Source: Arthrobacter ipis (GTDB taxonomy: Bacteria > Actinomycetota > Actinomycetes > Actinomycetales > Micrococcaceae). From it: DNA of 64,000 nt. The notes under the pieces are model-generated. The model ran no database searches, was not told the origin of the DNA, and was given only the letters and a program-made list of their open reading frames with translations. Shown piece by piece: positions 25,197 to 33,384 of this stretch (positions are counted from its first letter, which is position 1; each line of letters begins with the position of its first letter). Location of the stretch: positions 480,082 to 544,081 of the forward strand of contig NZ_JAAOXD010000007.1 of NCBI RefSeq assembly GCF_014694315.1. Direction: 5' to 3'. Position numbers and translations under genes: made by a program.

Positions 25197-26393
25197 ATGG
25201 AAGTCCCCCCTATCGTCTGGACCCTCACGATTGCCGGGATCGTTGCGCTCCTGGCCTTCGACTTCTTCTTCCACGTCCGCAAGGCCCACACCCCGTCCCT
25301 GAAGGAATCCGCCACGTGGTCGGCCATCTACGTGGGGATGGCAGTCGTGTTCGGCCTTGGCGTCTGGCTCTTTGGCGGCTCCAAGATGGGCACCGAGTAC
25401 TTCGCCGGCTACGTGACCGAGAAGGCGCTGTCCGTGGACAACCTGTTCGTCTTCCTGATCATCATGTCAAGCTTCAAGGTGCCGCGCGCCGACCAGCAGA
25501 AAGTGCTCCTGTTCGGCATCGTTTTCTCGCTGCTCGCCCGGACCGGCTTCATCTTCCTCGGCGCCGCACTGATCAACAGCTTCGCTTGGGTGTTCTACAT
25601 TTTCGGGCTGATCCTGCTCATCACCGCCGGGAATCTGCTCAAGCCGGACAACCACGACGACGACACCGAAACCCTCGTGGTCCGGCTCGCCAAGAAGTTC
25701 CTGCCGGCCTCCGATCATTTCGACGGCGACAAGCTCTTCACCGTGGTTGACGGCAAGAAGGTCCTCACGCCGATGCTCCTGGTGATGGTGGCCATCGGCG
25801 CCACGGACATTCTCTTCGCGCTGGACTCCATCCCGGCCATCTTCGGCCTGACGCAGAACGTGTTCATCGTCTTCACGGCCACCGCGTTCTCGCTCATGGG
25901 CCTGCGGCAGCTGTTCTTCCTGATTGACGAGCTCCTCGACCGGCTCATCTACCTCTCCTACGGCCTCGCCGCCATCCTCGGCTTCATCGGCGTGAAGCTG
26001 ATCCTGCACGCCCTGCACGAGAACAACCTGCCGTTCATCAATGACGGCGAACACGTGAACGTCGTCGAAATCAGCACCGGCCTGTCGCTCAGCGTGATCC
26101 TGGGCGTACTCGCCGTCACCATCGTCGGCTCCCTCCTCAGCCCCAAGGGCAAGGCCAAGTCCATGGTCTCCGGCGCCAGGCGGCACGCCACCACGTACGT
26201 GGACCTCAACTACGAGACGGACATCGCCGAGCGCGAGCGGATCTTCGACAAGCTGGTCCGCGAGGAGCAGGAACTCAAGAAGCTCCCGGAGAAGTACAAG
26301 CGCCTCATCCGGGACGAGACCGAGTTCATGAACCTGATCCGCCAGGCCCACACCGAGCACGACCAGGCCCTGGAGCGCGCCGGCGAAAAGTAG
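25197..26393 (+). CDS. TerC/Alx family integral membrane protein
   Basis: A 398-residue membrane protein of the TerC family with about seven to nine helices. The hallmark segments are YVTEKALSVDNLFVFLIIMSSF and ATDILFALDSIPAIFGLTQ, whose acidic residues in helices are thought to bind metal ions; relatives export manganese. The C-terminal 70 residues are a charged cytoplasmic tail (ERERIFDKLVREEQELKKLPEKYKR) likely to be helical. AGGAAAG precedes the ATG. No riboswitch was recognised upstream. Monocistronic, followed by repeat B1. Confidence 0.88.
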   Translation: MEVPPIVWTLTIAGIVALLAFDFFFHVRKAHTPSLKESATWSAIYVGMAVVFGLGVWLFGGSKMGTEYFAGYVTEKALSVDNLFVFLIIMSSFKVPRADQQKVLLFGIVFSLLARTGFIFLGAALINSFAWVFYIFGLILLITAGNLLKPDNHDDDTETLVVRLAKKFLPASDHFDGDKLFTVVDGKKVLTPMLLVMVAIGATDILFALDSIPAIFGLTQNVFIVFTATAFSLMGLRQLFFLIDELLDRLIYLSYGLAAILGFIGVKLILHALHENNLPFINDGEHVNVVEISTGLSLSVILGVLAVTIVGSLLSPKGKAKSMVSGARRHATTYVDLNYETDIAERERIFDKLVREEQELKKLPEKYKRLIRDETEFMNLIRQAHTEHDQALERAGEK

Positions 26394-26404
26394 CCCACCA
26401 AGAC

Positions 26405-26467
26405 CAACGCGGGGTCACTTACAGCCCAATTAGGATGGTTTATTGGGCGATAAGTGACCCCGCGTTG
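26405..26467. repeat. Palindromic repeat family B, copy 1
   Basis: CAACGCGGGGTCACTTA and TAAGTGACCCCGCGTTG form perfect outer arms. The centre has CAGCCCAAT and TTTATTGGGCG. It lies between convergent terC and the beta-lactamase-like gene and can serve both as a hairpin terminator. Confidence 0.9.
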
Positions 26468-26477
26468 CTGTTTCGGG

Positions 26478-27407
26478 TTACGTTCCCGGGCGTCCCGCCA
26501 CTACCGCGAGGAACCTGAAGCCGTGGCGGTCCACGGGCGCCGCTGTCGCGGTCAGAAGTACGACGCCGGTCCCCGCCTTCCGGTCCAGCCCCACCCAGGA
26601 GCGGAAACCGCCGGTGCCGCCGTTGTGCCAGGTGACTGCGCGGCCCTTCACCTCCAGGGTCATCCAGCCGGCACCGATGCGGGCTGCAGGTCCGGCGAAG
26701 TTCGCCACGGGATCCAGCGCGCCAAGGCCCGGGGCGGATCCGTTCAGCAGCGCCTGCACCAGCCGGGCCATGTCGCCGATCGAGGCCCTGACCCCGCCAG
26801 CCGGAGCAACTGCCTCGCCGGTCCACGGCTGCATCACCCGGCCCGAGCGGCTCCGGCCGGTGACCGCCGTCGGACGCACCTCAGCGGCAGTGGCTGGCGC
26901 GTAAACAGAACTTAGCCCGAGCGGAACTGCGAGCCGCTCGCGGAGCAGCTCCTGGAAACTCAGGCCTGCACCGGCGGCGACGGCATGGCCTAAAAGCTCG
27001 AAGCCGAAGTTGGAGTAACGCGGGCGCGGGGTGGAGTGTCCGGCGGGCAGGTGCGCGGCGCGGGCCTGGTCCAGCAGTTCCGCCAGGGTTTCGCCGTAGG
27101 GATTGGTGCCGTGCAGAACCAGGTCAAGGCTGCGCCGCAGGGTTCCCGGCTGCCGGGGCAGCCGGGGCAGGCCCGAAGAATGCCGGCTTAGTGAAACCAG
27201 AGTCACGCCGGCCGCGGGGCAGTCGCCCAGCGGCAGCCGCTCCCCCAGCGTGGTGCCGGGACCCAGCTCGCCGCGCCTCAGGGCGTCGGCACAGAGCAGC
27301 CCCGTGATCCCCTTGGAGACCGAGCCAATTTCGAAGTCAGCAGCAAGGGAGGCACCGCGGCCCGCCACGGCAACCTCCCCTGCGGAAACAGTGGCCGCAG
27401 CCACCAC
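26478..27407 (-). CDS. Serine hydrolase of the beta-lactamase / penicillin-binding family
   Basis: About 309 residues. The three active-site motifs are visible: SVSK (SxxK) in FEIGSVSKGITG, YSN in RYSNFGFELLG and HNGG in TWHNGGTGGFRS. This is the class C/AmpC-like esterase-peptidase group; a true beta-lactamase role is not implied. No signal peptide is found. The start is uncertain: GTG at 27407 is the first accepted codon, but in-frame sequence just upstream (GLAQQLQAAFGRSHP) looks like the family's first helix, so translation may begin at a rarer codon such as CTG near 27440. It lies between two family-B repeats. Confidence 0.78.
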   Translation of the reverse strand: MVAAATVSAGEVAVAGRGASLAADFEIGSVSKGITGLLCADALRRGELGPGTTLGERLPLGDCPAAGVTLVSLSRHSSGLPRLPRQPGTLRRSLDLVLHGTNPYGETLAELLDQARAAHLPAGHSTPRPRYSNFGFELLGHAVAAGAGLSFQELLRERLAVPLGLSSVYAPATAAEVRPTAVTGRSRSGRVMQPWTGEAVAPAGGVRASIGDMARLVQALLNGSAPGLGALDPVANFAGPAARIGAGWMTLEVKGRAVTWHNGGTGGFRSWVGLDRKAGTGVVLLTATAAPVDRHGFRFLAVVAGRPGT

Positions 27408-27496
27408 TGGATGGCTGCGGCCAAAAGCTGCTTGTAATTGTTGTGCCAGTCCCGGGTCGCCATGGACCTGAGGGACCGGACTGGTGTGTCTCAGCG

Positions 27497-27694
27497 TCAG
27501 TGCCTGTGGAGCATGTGGCGGATCTTGTCTCCGATACCCCCGGCGGTGCGGCCGCGGCCCATGGAAGAGGTCCGTCCCGTTGTATAGGGCCTGGTGCCCC
27601 GCGTGTAGCCCCTCGTGTATCCGCCGGTGGTTCCTTGGGTGGTCCGTCCGGAAATACGTCCTGCGGCATTCCTGATCATGTTGCCCAAGTTCAT
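27497..27694 (-). CDS. Small basic Gly/Arg/Thr-rich protein
   Basis: A 65-residue protein with a clear AAGGAG site before the ATG. It begins MNLGNMIRNAAGRISGR, has an internal near repeat GGYTRGYTRGTRP and ends IRHMLHRH. It is strongly basic and low in complexity, suggesting nucleic acid or membrane contact, but nothing identifies a function. It lies about 90 bases upstream of the serine hydrolase and may be its operon partner. Confidence 0.7.
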   Translation of the reverse strand: MNLGNMIRNAAGRISGRTTQGTTGGYTRGYTRGTRPYTTGRTSSMGRGRTAGGIGDKIRHMLHRH

Positions 27695-27873
27695 GATGAA
27701 CTCCTTAGGTTGTGCGTCTGTTCAGGCTGCGACCGGTTTAGGACCGGTCTTTCCCGACTTTACGCGCGTCCCGGAGGCATGGCTACGGCGGAGTATCAGG
27801 CCCCAAAAAGCAACGGGGCCCACGCCCGCAGGGTTCCCTGGCCGAGCTTGCGAGGCTTGGGCGCGGGTGGGGA

Positions 27874-27922
27874 GGGTCACTTACAGCCCAATTCGGCCGG
27901 TTTATTGGGCTGTAAGTGACCC
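27874..27922. repeat. Palindromic repeat family B, copy 2 (supplies the eda stop codon)
   Basis: GGGTCACTTACAGCCCAAT and ATTGGGCTGTAAGTGACCC form perfect 19-bp arms around a CGGCCGGTTT-type loop. The last seven residues of the aldolase gene at 27902 and its TAA stop lie inside this repeat. Confidence 0.9.
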
Positions 27923-28579
27923 CGCGTTGGTGTTCCCCGGTCGGGGAGAATATTCGGCTGGGAGCGCTGCCGCTTCCCGCGCCAGTTCAGTGATCTGCTG
28001 CCAGTCCCCGCTTTCGACGGCGGCGCGCGGCGTCAGCCAGCTGCCTCCGACGCAGCTGACGTTGGGCAGCCTGAGGTAGTCCGGCGCGGTGGCCAGGCTG
28101 ATGCCGCCAGTCGGGCAGAACGTCACCTGCGGGACGGGCGCCCCGATGGCCGCCAGGTACGACGGCCCGCCGGCAGGGCCGGCCGGGAAGAATTTCATGG
28201 TGTCCAGCCCGCGCTCCAGCACGGCCATCACCTCGCCCACCGTGGCCACGCCCGGAAGCACCGGCACCTCGAGGGAGAGCATGTGGTCCAGCAGCGACGG
28301 CGTCACGCCGGGACTCACCAGGAACTGCGCGCCCGCGGCCACAGCAGCGTCCGCCTGCGCGGGCGTGAGGATGGTCCCGGCTCCCACCAGGATGTCCGGC
28401 ACCTCGTTGGCGATGGCCTTCAGCGAGGTCAGCGCCGTGTCCGTCCGGAGGGTGAGCTCGATAATCCGGACGCCGCCGTCGGCCAGGGCCCGGGCAACGG
28501 GAACCGCATGCTGCGGATCGTCGATGGTCACCACGGGGATGACCGGGGATACGTTCAGAACGCTGGTGGCGTCAGCCAT
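27902..28579 (-). CDS. eda: 2-dehydro-3-deoxy-phosphogluconate (KDPG) aldolase
   Basis: A 225-residue class I aldolase. The Schiff-base lysine sits in MKFFPAGPAGG; the catalytic Glu is in GVRIIELTLRT and the barrel end has FCPTGGISLATAPDYL and CVGGSWLTP. It splits KDPG into pyruvate and glyceraldehyde 3-phosphate, the last step of the operon's pathway. Its ATG overlaps the end of the reductase gene by 8 bases. The C-terminus (AGSLTAQ) and the stop codon are encoded by palindromic repeat B2, so the tail is probably a repeat-derived extension beyond the fold. Confidence 0.9.
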   Translation of the reverse strand: MADATSVLNVSPVIPVVTIDDPQHAVPVARALADGGVRIIELTLRTDTALTSLKAIANEVPDILVGAGTILTPAQADAAVAAGAQFLVSPGVTPSLLDHMLSLEVPVLPGVATVGEVMAVLERGLDTMKFFPAGPAGGPSYLAAIGAPVPQVTFCPTGGISLATAPDYLRLPNVSCVGGSWLTPRAAVESGDWQQITELAREAAALPAEYSPRPGNTNAGSLTAQ

Positions 28580-30047
28580 GGTTGATCTCTTTTCTCAGGC
28601 CGTCCAGCCCGTGCGTGTCGATGATGCTGTACCAGTGGATGAGGAGGTCGGCGAACCCGGGATGCGCCGCGAGTTCAGGGGCGAAGACGCTGCGGCAAAC
28701 AAGAAGAGCGGGGACCACATCGGCCGCGGACCGCGACACCGGCAGCGCGGCTCGGAGTTCGGTGGCCAGCGGGTCGTCCAGCTTTTCGGCCGGTGTGGCG
28801 GCCACGTGCCGCATCCACGCAGCGACGGCGAGCGCCGCCCACTTAGGTGACCGGCCGGCGTCGAGGTTTCCCCGCACGGTGCTGAGGAGGCGCAGGCCGA
28901 TCTTCTGCGACCCGTCGCTTCCCACTTTGGCCGTGGTGTGGCCGAGGGCGGGGTTGGCGAAGCGGGTCAGCACCTGGGTACAGTAGTCGTCCGCGTCGAG
29001 CCCTTTCGGAAGTGTGATGGTGGGCAGGACGTCCTCTGCCATCATGCGCTGCGCAGCGGTGAAGAACGCTTCCTCGACCACCGCGTCGCTGATGGTCTCC
29101 TTGCCGGCGGCCAGGCCGAGGTACGCCAGCAGCGAGTGGCTCGCGTTCAGGAGCCGCAGCTTCGCCGCTTCCCAGGCGGCGACGTCGGTGCTGAACAGCG
29201 CCCCGGCCTCCTCCCACCGGGGGCGGCCCGCGGCGAAGTTGTCCTCGATGACCCACTGCATGAACGGCTCGGCCACCACGGCGGCCTCGTCCCGCAGCCC
29301 AAGTTCACGTTCGACGGCGTCCAGGTCGCCCGCCGTGGTGGCCGGCACCATCCGGTCCACCATGGTGCTGGGGAACGTGACGTTCGCGTCCAGCCAGGCG
29401 GTGAGCGGTTCGGCTTCGGCGGACGGCAGTGCTGCCGCGAAGGCACGGACCAGCTTGCCGGTAAGTTCGCCGTTGCCGGGAAGGTTGTCGCACGAGACCA
29501 CGGTGAGCGGCCCCGCGCCGGTGCGGGAACGCTGCTGCAGGCCGCGGGCGATCTGCCCGATGGCCGTAAGCGGCGCACGCCCGCCGAGGTCCGCGCGAAC
29601 CTCCTCATCTTCCAGATTGAGGGAACCGGTCTGCGGGTCGATCCGGTAGCCCTTCTCCGTGATGGTCAGCGTGACCACGAGGGTCTCCGGTGCGGCGATC
29701 CGGTCCACTACGGCGGCCGGGTTGTCCCGCCCCGAGATGGCGTCCACAATGCTCGACACCACGCGGAGCGGCGCCGCGCCCTCGCCGCGTTCGGCCACAG
29801 TGAACAGCCCGTCCTGCGGTGCGAGCTGCCGGGCCACGGTGTCCGAGCGTTGGGTGACGCCGGTGATCCCCCAATTAGATTCGCCGGCAGCGAGCATGGC
29901 GTTCTCGGTGAAAACCGCGGTGTGGGCGCGGGCGAAGGCACCCAGGCCCAGGTGCACGATGCCGGGCTGCAGGCCGTTGGCCCGGAGCGCGGCGCCCGGG
30001 AACGCGGCGCCCATTCCCGTGTTGCTGCCCAGGTTGGCACTGTTCAA
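28572..30047 (-). CDS. uxuB: Mannitol dehydrogenase-family reductase, probable D-fructuronate reductase (mannonate oxidoreductase)
   Basis: A 491-residue polyol/hexuronate dehydrogenase. It has IVHLGLGAFARAHTAVF at the NAD-binding start, ITEKGYRID, VVSCDNLPGNG and the catalytic Lys-Asn-His of KLRLLNASHSLLAYLG. In this operon it most likely interconverts D-fructuronate and D-mannonate. The start is uncertain: the frame opens at TTG 30047, 12 bases after the kinase stop, while an ATG at 30014 is also possible; neither has a strong ribosome binding site, suggesting translational coupling. It overlaps the aldolase start by 8 bases. Confidence 0.83.
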   Translation of the reverse strand: MNSANLGSNTGMGAAFPGAALRANGLQPGIVHLGLGAFARAHTAVFTENAMLAAGESNWGITGVTQRSDTVARQLAPQDGLFTVAERGEGAAPLRVVSSIVDAISGRDNPAAVVDRIAAPETLVVTLTITEKGYRIDPQTGSLNLEDEEVRADLGGRAPLTAIGQIARGLQQRSRTGAGPLTVVSCDNLPGNGELTGKLVRAFAAALPSAEAEPLTAWLDANVTFPSTMVDRMVPATTAGDLDAVERELGLRDEAAVVAEPFMQWVIEDNFAAGRPRWEEAGALFSTDVAAWEAAKLRLLNASHSLLAYLGLAAGKETISDAVVEEAFFTAAQRMMAEDVLPTITLPKGLDADDYCTQVLTRFANPALGHTTAKVGSDGSQKIGLRLLSTVRGNLDAGRSPKWAALAVAAWMRHVAATPAEKLDDPLATELRAALPVSRSAADVVPALLVCRSVFAPELAAHPGFADLLIHWYSIIDTHGLDGLRKEINHG

Positions 30048-30058
30048 ATTCGAGCTGT

Positions 30059-31057
30059 TCAGGCGTGCGATGACAGCTCTCCTTCGGGTGTCTCCACGGT
30101 CCCCGCCCCCAGGGCGTCCGCTCCCAAGGCGTGGGCGCGGGTCTGCTCGAAGCTCGGAATGAAGCCCGTGCCGCCCTTGCCGCCCACCACGAGCGATGCC
30201 GCGGCTGCGCCGTAGCGGGCGGCCTCGGGAAGGCTGTCGCCGAGCGCCAGCCGCGCGGTCAGCGTGCCCACAAAGGCGTCGCCTGCCCCGGTCTGGTCAA
30301 CCACAGCCGGTGCCGGGATGGCTTCGATCCAGGCCGAATCAGTGCCGCTCTCCAGCTGGATTCCCTCGGCCCCGCACGTCACTGCCACATTGGCAGTGCC
30401 CAGCGCGCGCAGCTTCCCGGCCGCCTCGGCAGGCGAGGACGTGCCCAGCAGCGCCGACGTCTCCCCCGGGAAGGACGGCGTGACCAGGAAGGCCTTCGGC
30501 GCCAGCTCAACCACGGCCGCCGTCGCATCCTCCACGGAGGTGAGCCGCGGCCGGTAGTTCGGGTCAAAGACAAAGCGGCGCGACACCTCGGCGGCCTTGT
30601 AAACGGCGGCGCGGGACGTGGCCGAGATGGCGCAGGCGATGCCGCCCGCAATCACGGCACCGGCTGCGGCAAACACTTCCGGGTCGACGTCGTCCGGCCC
30701 CAGCGTGGAGCCGACGCTGCCGCTGCGCGCGTAGGAGAACTCGCGCTGCCCGTCGGGGTCGCAGTGCACAAGGTATACGCCCTGTTGGCCCGGACGGAAC
30801 TTCAGCAGGTCGGTGGAAATGCCGAGCTCAGCGATCCTGGCGGCGACCGCCTGGCCGAGGTCGTCGTCGGGCAGTACTGCCAGCAGCGCGGTGCGGGCAC
30901 CGGCCGCAGCGGCAGCCGCCGCGACGTTCAGCGCGTCGCCGGAAATGCCGAGCTGGGCCGGAACGCCGTGCCCGAACGGGACGTCGGTGGCCACCTCGAG
31001 GAGGATCTCCCCCATGGCGACGACGTCGAACGGCTGTGCTTCAGTCGGGTTACTCAC
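30059..31057 (-). CDS. kdgK: PfkB-family sugar kinase, probable 2-keto-3-deoxygluconate kinase
   Basis: A 332-residue ribokinase-fold enzyme. FDPNYRPRL is typical of KDG kinases; [13 protein letters not shown] is the second PfkB signature with the catalytic Asp. The N-terminus holds [11 protein letters not shown]. It phosphorylates KDG to KDPG. The GTG start overlaps the stop of the mannonate dehydratase gene as GTGA, so the two are translationally coupled. Confidence 0.87.
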   Translation of the reverse strand: MSNPTEAQPFDVVAMGEILLEVATDVPFGHGVPAQLGISGDALNVAAAAAAAGARTALLAVLPDDDLGQAVAARIAELGISTDLLKFRPGQQGVYLVHCDPDGQREFSYARSGSVGSTLGPDDVDPEVFAAAGAVIAGGIACAISATSRAAVYKAAEVSRRFVFDPNYRPRLTSVEDATAAVVELAPKAFLVTPSFPGETSALLGTSSPAEAAGKLRALGTANVAVTCGAEGIQLESGTDSAWIEAIPAPAVVDQTGAGDAFVGTLTARLALGDSLPEAARYGAAAASLVVGGKGGTGFIPSFEQTRAHALGADALGAGTVETPEGELSSHA

Positions 31058-32265
31058 CAGTCATGCACCGACCCGTCGAGGCGGCGGTTGATGGGCAGGT
31101 ACTTCGCGTCGAACGGGAACTTGGCGGCCGCTTCCTCATCGAACTCCACGCCGATGCCGGGAGCGTCGCCCGGGTGCATGTAGCCGTCGGTGAAGGTGTA
31201 GGAGGTCTTGAACACCTCGTTCGCGGGATCGCGGTGGCCCATGTACTCCTGGACGCCGAAGTTGGGGATGCTCATGTCCACGTGCAGCGCCGCGGCGAAG
31301 GACACCGGCGAAAGGTCGCCCGCACCGTGCGAGCCGGAACGGACGCCGTACAGGTCTGCCAGCGAGAAGATCCGTCGCAGGTGCGTAATGCCGCCGGCGT
31401 GCGAGACCGACGTGCGGATGTAGTCGATCAGGCGTTCGGTGATCAGCTGCTGGCAGTCCCAGATCGAGTTGAACACCTCGCCCACGGCGATCGGCGTGGT
31501 GGTGTGCTGGCGGATCAGGCGGAACGCCGACTGGTCCTCCGCCGGCGTCGGATCCTCGATCCAGAACGGGCGGAACGGCTCCAGCGAGGCGCCGAGCCGG
31601 CCGGCCTCGATCGGCGTCAGGCGGTGGTGGACGTCGTGCAGGACGTGCACGCCGTAGCCGAACTGCTCCCGCACGTGCGCCATCATCTTCGGCGCGAAGT
31701 CCAGGTACGCGGTGGTCTCCCACAGGTCCTCCTGGGGGATGTTGCCGCTGGCGGGCTCGTAGGTCTTGCCGTCCACCGGCGCGATCCCGTAGGTCTTCTC
31801 GAGTCCCGGCACGGCGGCCTGCGCCCGGATGGCCTTGTAACCGAGGTCCAGGTGGTGCTGGAAGTCGGCGCTGAGGTCCTCCAGCGAGGAGCCGCTGGCG
31901 TGGCCGTAGACCATGACGCCCTCGCGGGCGGCGCCGCCGAGCAGCTCGTACACCGGCATGCCGGCGGCCTTGCCCTTGATGTCCCAGAGTGCGACGTCGA
32001 TAGCTGCGATCGCGGTCATGGTCACCGGCCCGCGGCGCCAGTAGGCACCCTTATAGAAGTACTGCCAGGCGTCCTCGATGCGGCGGGCGTCGCGGCCGAT
32101 GAGCAGCGGGCAGAGGTGCTCGGACAGGTAGGACGCCACGGCCAGTTCACGTCCGTTGAGGGTGGCGTCGCCGATGCCGGTAATCCCGTCCTCGGTTTCG
32201 ATAACGAGCGTGACGTAATTCCGTCCTGGCGACGAAACCACTACTCGTGCGTCGGTGATCTTCAC
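31054..32265 (-). CDS. manD: D-mannonate dehydratase, enolase superfamily (ManD/RspA)
   Basis: A 403-residue protein, the usual ManD length. [13 protein letters not shown] is the ManD-type catalytic and metal segment; [36 protein letters not shown] and [13 protein letters not shown] are further enolase-superfamily motifs. It dehydrates D-mannonate (or D-gluconate in low-efficiency members) to 2-keto-3-deoxygluconate with Mg2+. It lies directly before kdgK, whose product uses KDG, and is separated from the upstream dehydrogenase gene by palindromic repeat A2. Confidence 0.9.
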   Translation of the reverse strand: MKITDARVVVSSPGRNYVTLVIETEDGITGIGDATLNGRELAVASYLSEHLCPLLIGRDARRIEDAWQYFYKGAYWRRGPVTMTAIAAIDVALWDIKGKAAGMPVYELLGGAAREGVMVYGHASGSSLEDLSADFQHHLDLGYKAIRAQAAVPGLEKTYGIAPVDGKTYEPASGNIPQEDLWETTAYLDFAPKMMAHVREQFGYGVHVLHDVHHRLTPIEAGRLGASLEPFRPFWIEDPTPAEDQSAFRLIRQHTTTPIAVGEVFNSIWDCQQLITERLIDYIRTSVSHAGGITHLRRIFSLADLYGVRSGSHGAGDLSPVSFAAALHVDMSIPNFGVQEYMGHRDPANEVFKTSYTFTDGYMHPGDAPGIGVEFDEEAAAKFPFDAKYLPINRRLDGSVHDW

Positions 32266-32293
32266 TGGTGGGTCCTTTTGTGTGTCGGGTGTT

Positions 32294-32358
32294 GCAAGTA
32301 GGTGGCAGCAGATGGCGTTATGAGCCCTCAGAACGCCATCTGCTGCTACTTAGTTGGG
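32294..32358. repeat. Palindromic repeat family A, copy 2
   Basis: GGCAGCAGATGGCGTT pairs with AACGCCATCTGCTGC, with less perfect outer arms (GCAAGTAGGTG / TACTTAGTTGGG). It lies inside the operon, between the dehydrogenase stop and the mannonate dehydratase gene, where it could partly terminate or process the mRNA. Confidence 0.85.
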
Positions 32359-33384
32359 TCAGGAGAGGCGGAGCATGACCTTGCTGCTGCCGGCGGCCGG
32401 GTCCGCGGAGACCCGCATGGCTTCCGCGGCCTGGTCGATGCCGAACTTGTGGGTGATGACGGGTGAGACGTCCAGGCCGTCGGACATGGCCTTGAGCGCG
32501 TCGGTGATCTCGTCCGCGAACCGGTAGGAACCGATCCAGGTGATTTCCCGTGTCACGAGATCCCCAAGGGCGGCCGGGGCCGGGGCGCCGGGCAGGTTGC
32601 CCACCTGGACGATGGTGCCGCCGCGGGCGGTGGCCCGGAGTATGCCGCCCAGGACGGCGGGGATCCCGGTGGCCTCGAACACGAGCTCAACGTCTTCCGG
32701 CAACGATCCGCCGTCCGAGAGGTTGCGGACCTCGTCCGCGCCCATGGCCTTTGCGATCCGGAGCGAGGCGTCATTGATGTCCGTGGCGATGACGGTCCGT
32801 GCGCCGGCGTACTTGGCGGCCGCGATCACCAGGGATCCGATCGGCCCGGCACCGTTGACCAGCACGTCGCGGCCAGCGAGCGAACCCGCACGGCCCACCG
32901 CGTGAAGGGCGACGGCGAGCGGTTCAGCAAGTGCCCCGCGGAGGGTGTCCACGCCGTCGGGAAGCGGACGGATCTGCGACGCTCGGACCAGCTTGCGTTC
33001 GCTGAAGCCGCCGTCGGTGTGCGGATCAAAGGCTGCGGATCCGAAGTACCGGATCTGCGGGTACAGGTTGGTCCGGCCTGTGAGCCGTTCCGGCATGATC
33101 CCGTCCCCCACGAGTTCCGCGGGGTGGACGGTGACCGGCTGGCCGACGTCGAGGTTTTCGACGCCGTCGCCCAGCTGGGCGATCCGGCCGGCCACCTCGT
33201 GGCCCAGGACGAGCGGGGACTTCAGCTGCGCGGTTCCCGAAGCACCGTGGCGCCAGTAGGAAAGATCGGATCCGCAGATCCCGCCCCATTCAACGTCGAG
33301 GACAACCTCCCCCGGCCCGGCGACGGGCTCGGGGCGTTCGTCGATGCGGAGGTCGTTGGCGCCGTGGACGACTACTGCTTTCAC
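32359..33384 (-). CDS. Zinc-dependent alcohol dehydrogenase, L-idonate/L-gulonate 5-dehydrogenase type
   Basis: A 341-residue medium-chain dehydrogenase. The catalytic zinc region is GGICGSDLSYWRHGASG and LVLGHEVAGRI; the NAD-binding site is VNGAGPIGSLVIAAAKYAGA. It resembles IdnD and RspB. With a fructuronate reductase and ManD in the same operon, and no idnO gene, oxidation of L-gulonate to D-fructuronate is the most economical role. The GTG at 33384 overlaps the transporter stop (GTGA); sequence upstream of it in the same frame is not homologous. The stop lies beside repeat A2. Confidence 0.82.
   Translation of the reverse strand: MKAVVVHGANDLRIDERPEPVAGPGEVVLDVEWGGICGSDLSYWRHGASGTAQLKSPLVLGHEVAGRIAQLGDGVENLDVGQPVTVHPAELVGDGIMPERLTGRTNLYPQIRYFGSAAFDPHTDGGFSERKLVRASQIRPLPDGVDTLRGALAEPLAVALHAVGRAGSLAGRDVLVNGAGPIGSLVIAAAKYAGARTVIATDINDASLRIAKAMGADEVRNLSDGGSLPEDVELVFEATGIPAVLGGILRATARGGTIVQVGNLPGAPAPAALGDLVTREITWIGSYRFADEITDALKAMSDGLDVSPVITHKFGIDQAAEAMRVSADPAAGSSKVMLRLS

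Noticed and set aside
26478..27407. True class C beta-lactamase conferring resistance
   Set aside because: SxxK, YxN and HxG motifs are shared with many esterases and peptidases; there is no signal peptide and the protein is shorter than AmpC.
18397..27922. Repeats C and B as parts of a CRISPR array
   Set aside because: Copies are more than 1 kb apart, palindromic across their whole length, with no regular spacers and no cas genes.
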